Assembly (NCBI GenBank): GCA_039182125.1
Contig: JBCDCH010000032.1
Coordinates: 1-41,112, forward strand
Direction of reading: 5' to 3'
Source of the DNA: Planctomycetota bacterium
GTDB taxonomy: Bacteria > Planctomycetota > Phycisphaerae > Tepidisphaerales > Tepidisphaeraceae
DNA length: 41,112 nucleotides
Below are positions 39,697 to 41,112 of this stretch, one piece after another. The notes beneath the pieces are model-generated. The model saw only the letters and a list, made by a program, of their open reading frames with translations, searched no databases and was not told where the DNA came from. Numbering within the stretch: position 1 is the first letter of the stretch; each line of letters begins with the position of its first letter. A program made the translations under genes and the position numbers.

Positions 39697-40551
39697 ATGT
39701 CTCAGCGTCTGCTCCACTACGACATCATCGAGCGACTCGGCGAAGGTGCCGGCAGCACGATTTACCGCGCCCGGGACAGCCGCACGGGCCGCGAGGTCGC
39801 CCTCAAGCACGTCGTTCGCCACAACCCCAAGGACATCCGCTTTGTCGAACAGATGGAGGCGGAGTTCGAGATCGCCCGCCAGTTCAACCACCCAAACCTG
39901 CGCCGGACCTTCGATCTGAAGATCAGCAAGTCGATGCTATTGAAGATCACCGAAGCATACCTGATTCTCGAACTGGTCGAGGGGCACTCGCTCGACGTGA
40001 AACCACCGCAGTCGATGCTTGAGGCGCTCGACACCTTCATTCAGGCCGGTCGTGGCTTGCAGTACATGCACAACCTTGGCTATGTGCACTGCGACATGAA
40101 GCCCAACAACATCATGCGCGACACCGAGGGCATGGTGAAGGTGATCGACTACGGCCAGTCATGCCCGATCGGCACCATCAAGGACCGTATCCAGGGCACG
40201 CCCGACTTCATCGCCCCCGAGCAGGTGCTTCGCAAACCCGTCGACATCACGACCGACGCGTACAACTTCGGAGCAACGCTTTACTGGGCACTCACCGGTA
40301 CCCATATCCCCACGGCTTACACCGTCAAGAAAAAGGGTGGCGACAACGCCTTCCTCGTCGACAGCCGCATTCAGACCCCGCAAGACCTCAACCCGCGCGT
40401 CCCGCCGGTGGTCAGTCAGGTCGTCATGGAATGTGTCGCCAGCAAGCAGAGCAAACGGCCCGGCAACATGGAGTCCGTTGTCCACAAGCTCGAGATCGGC
40501 CGACACATCCTCACCCGTGACGAGTCGACCTACGAAGACTTCGAGGTCTGA
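39697..40551 (+). CDS. Soluble serine/threonine protein kinase
   Basis: This 284-residue protein is a bare Hanks-type kinase domain with all catalytic elements: glycine loop GEGAGSTIY (15-23), Lys37 in VALKHV, a C-helix Glu near 57, catalytic loop HCDMKPNN (131-138), metal-binding DYGQ (151-154, DFG variant), and TPDFIAPEQ (APE). No TM helix, PASTA, WD40 or other sensor domain follows, unlike many planctomycete kinases. It may sit in the cytosol with a partner. Its target is unknown. The C-terminus is acidic. The gene has a long leader and is convergent with the partial gene at the right edge. Confidence 0.95.
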   Translation: MSQRLLHYDIIERLGEGAGSTIYRARDSRTGREVALKHVVRHNPKDIRFVEQMEAEFEIARQFNHPNLRRTFDLKISKSMLLKITEAYLILELVEGHSLDVKPPQSMLEALDTFIQAGRGLQYMHNLGYVHCDMKPNNIMRDTEGMVKVIDYGQSCPIGTIKDRIQGTPDFIAPEQVLRKPVDITTDAYNFGATLYWALTGTHIPTAYTVKKKGGDNAFLVDSRIQTPQDLNPRVPPVVSQVVMECVASKQSKRPGNMESVVHKLEIGRHILTRDESTYEDFEV

Positions 40552-40559
40552 CGCCGCAA

Positions 40560-41112
40560 TCAAGCTGCGAGCAACAGACCGGTCTTCTCGCCCCACTTCA
40601 CTTTGCGATACGGCAGCAGTTCGACCTTGCCCGAGGCGACCAGCGGCTGCAAGGCCGAGGCGTCTGCGCGGCGGTGGGCCACGAGCAACATCAGCACCGG
40701 TGAGACGTCAGACCGGACGGCCAGTTGCGGCAATGCCTGTGCGATCAGCCCGGCCGACTGTTGGATCCAGTGCAGCGCCGTCGCATGCTGTTCCAGGTCG
40801 GCGAGGTGCTCGTCCGCGACACTCAGCAGCGCGAGCCGACCGTCGCGTCGAATGGCCAGACGGCCCACGTTGCCCGGCACGTCAATCTTACAGGCGATGA
40901 GGTCAGGCCGAGACTCCAACACCGCCGCAACCACATCACCGCCCACCGGTAGATCGACAACCGATTCCGACTCGTCTTCCGGCACCATCGACAACCGCAG
41001 CGCCGGCTCGGGTGCAGGTTGGACATCGGGCGCTTCGACGGGCTGAGCGAAGGCTTCCTCCTGCACGGGGGTCGGAGCGGGTTCCTCAACCGGCACTTCA
41101 ACAACCTGTTCC
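40560..41112 (-). CDS. Partial gene at right edge, unknown function
   Basis: The frame is open to the window edge, so only the C-terminal 183 or so residues are visible. The first part is a Pro/Glu/Val-rich linker (EEPAPTPVQEEAFAQPVEAPD). It is followed by a compact alpha/beta domain of about 130 residues (LIACKIDVPGNVGRLAIRRDGRLALLSVADEHLADLEQH) ending YRKVKWGEKTGLLLAA. No family was recognised. The GTG at 41094-41096 is more likely an internal Val codon than a start. Confidence 0.7.
   Translation of the reverse strand, partial: EQVVEVPVEEPAPTPVQEEAFAQPVEAPDVQPAPEPALRLSMVPEDESESVVDLPVGGDVVAAVLESRPDLIACKIDVPGNVGRLAIRRDGRLALLSVADEHLADLEQHATALHWIQQSAGLIAQALPQLAVRSDVSPVLMLLVAHRRADASALQPLVASGKVELLPYRKVKWGEKTGLLLAA

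Overview
The window looks like chromosomal DNA of a GC-rich planctomycete, most likely of class Phycisphaerae (inference). The evidence is a protein with a planctomycete-type LEPR-XLL N-terminus followed by RTX-like repeats, three tandem PEP-CTERM proteins, M50-HlyD and GAF-HlyD fusion proteins, and several zinc-ribbon proteins. No phage, integrase, insertion sequence, CRISPR array or rRNA was seen. There is one tRNA, tRNA-Gln(CUG).

Layout. (1) 1-3215, minus strand: a two-gene light-energy operon. A single polypeptide fuses lycopene beta-cyclase (CrtY type) to a Brp/Blh-type beta-carotene 15,15'-dioxygenase. The next gene overlaps it and encodes a microbial rhodopsin with the NDQ motif of sodium pumps. 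Together they would convert lycopene to retinal and deliver it to a Na+ pump. (2) 3500-11400: mostly housekeeping genes, namely rfbD, a small HNH protein followed by a perfect 26-bp inverted repeat, an M16 peptidase, panB-htrA, tRNA-Gln, a LOG-family protein, a stand-alone RCK_N protein, an inositol-monophosphatase-family enzyme and a DUF4190-like membrane protein. (3) 11500-19500: cobalamin-dependent methionine synthase split into two genes, with a CPA2 antiporter and three PEP-CTERM genes between them. Both metH parts carry the same 27-bp palindromic element just upstream. (4) 19600-26400: zinc-ribbon protein, CaCA cation exchanger, coiled-coil membrane protein, gatB, a hicAB toxin-antitoxin pair with a visible promoter and palindrome, serA, and a PduO-type cobalamin adenosyltransferase. 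(5) 26472-36482, minus strand: a six-gene co-directional cluster that looks like an export apparatus with possible cargo. It encodes an HlyD adaptor, a GAF-TM-HlyD protein, a PqqD-like/M50/HlyD protein, a short SecA-like ATPase, a LEPR-XLL/RTX-like protein and a TadG-like protein. (6) 36600-41112: zincin-like metallopeptidase, SppA lipoprotein, zinc-ribbon/TM protein, small membrane protein, Ser/Thr kinase and a partial gene at the right edge.

Start-site pattern. At about fourteen genes a TANNNT hexamer ends 6-9 nt (usually exactly 6) before the start codon, and there is no Shine-Dalgarno sequence. This fits leaderless transcription from a -10 element. Genes inside operons (rhodopsin, crtY-blh, htrA, hicA, the PEP-CTERM genes) instead have visible Shine-Dalgarno sequences.

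The strongest candidates for undescribed biology are the CrtY-Blh fusion next to an NDQ rhodopsin, the SecA-like/M50-HlyD/GAF-HlyD/HlyD cluster, the leaderless start signature, and the shared element upstream of the two metH genes. All assignments rest on reading motifs by eye; no database search was run.
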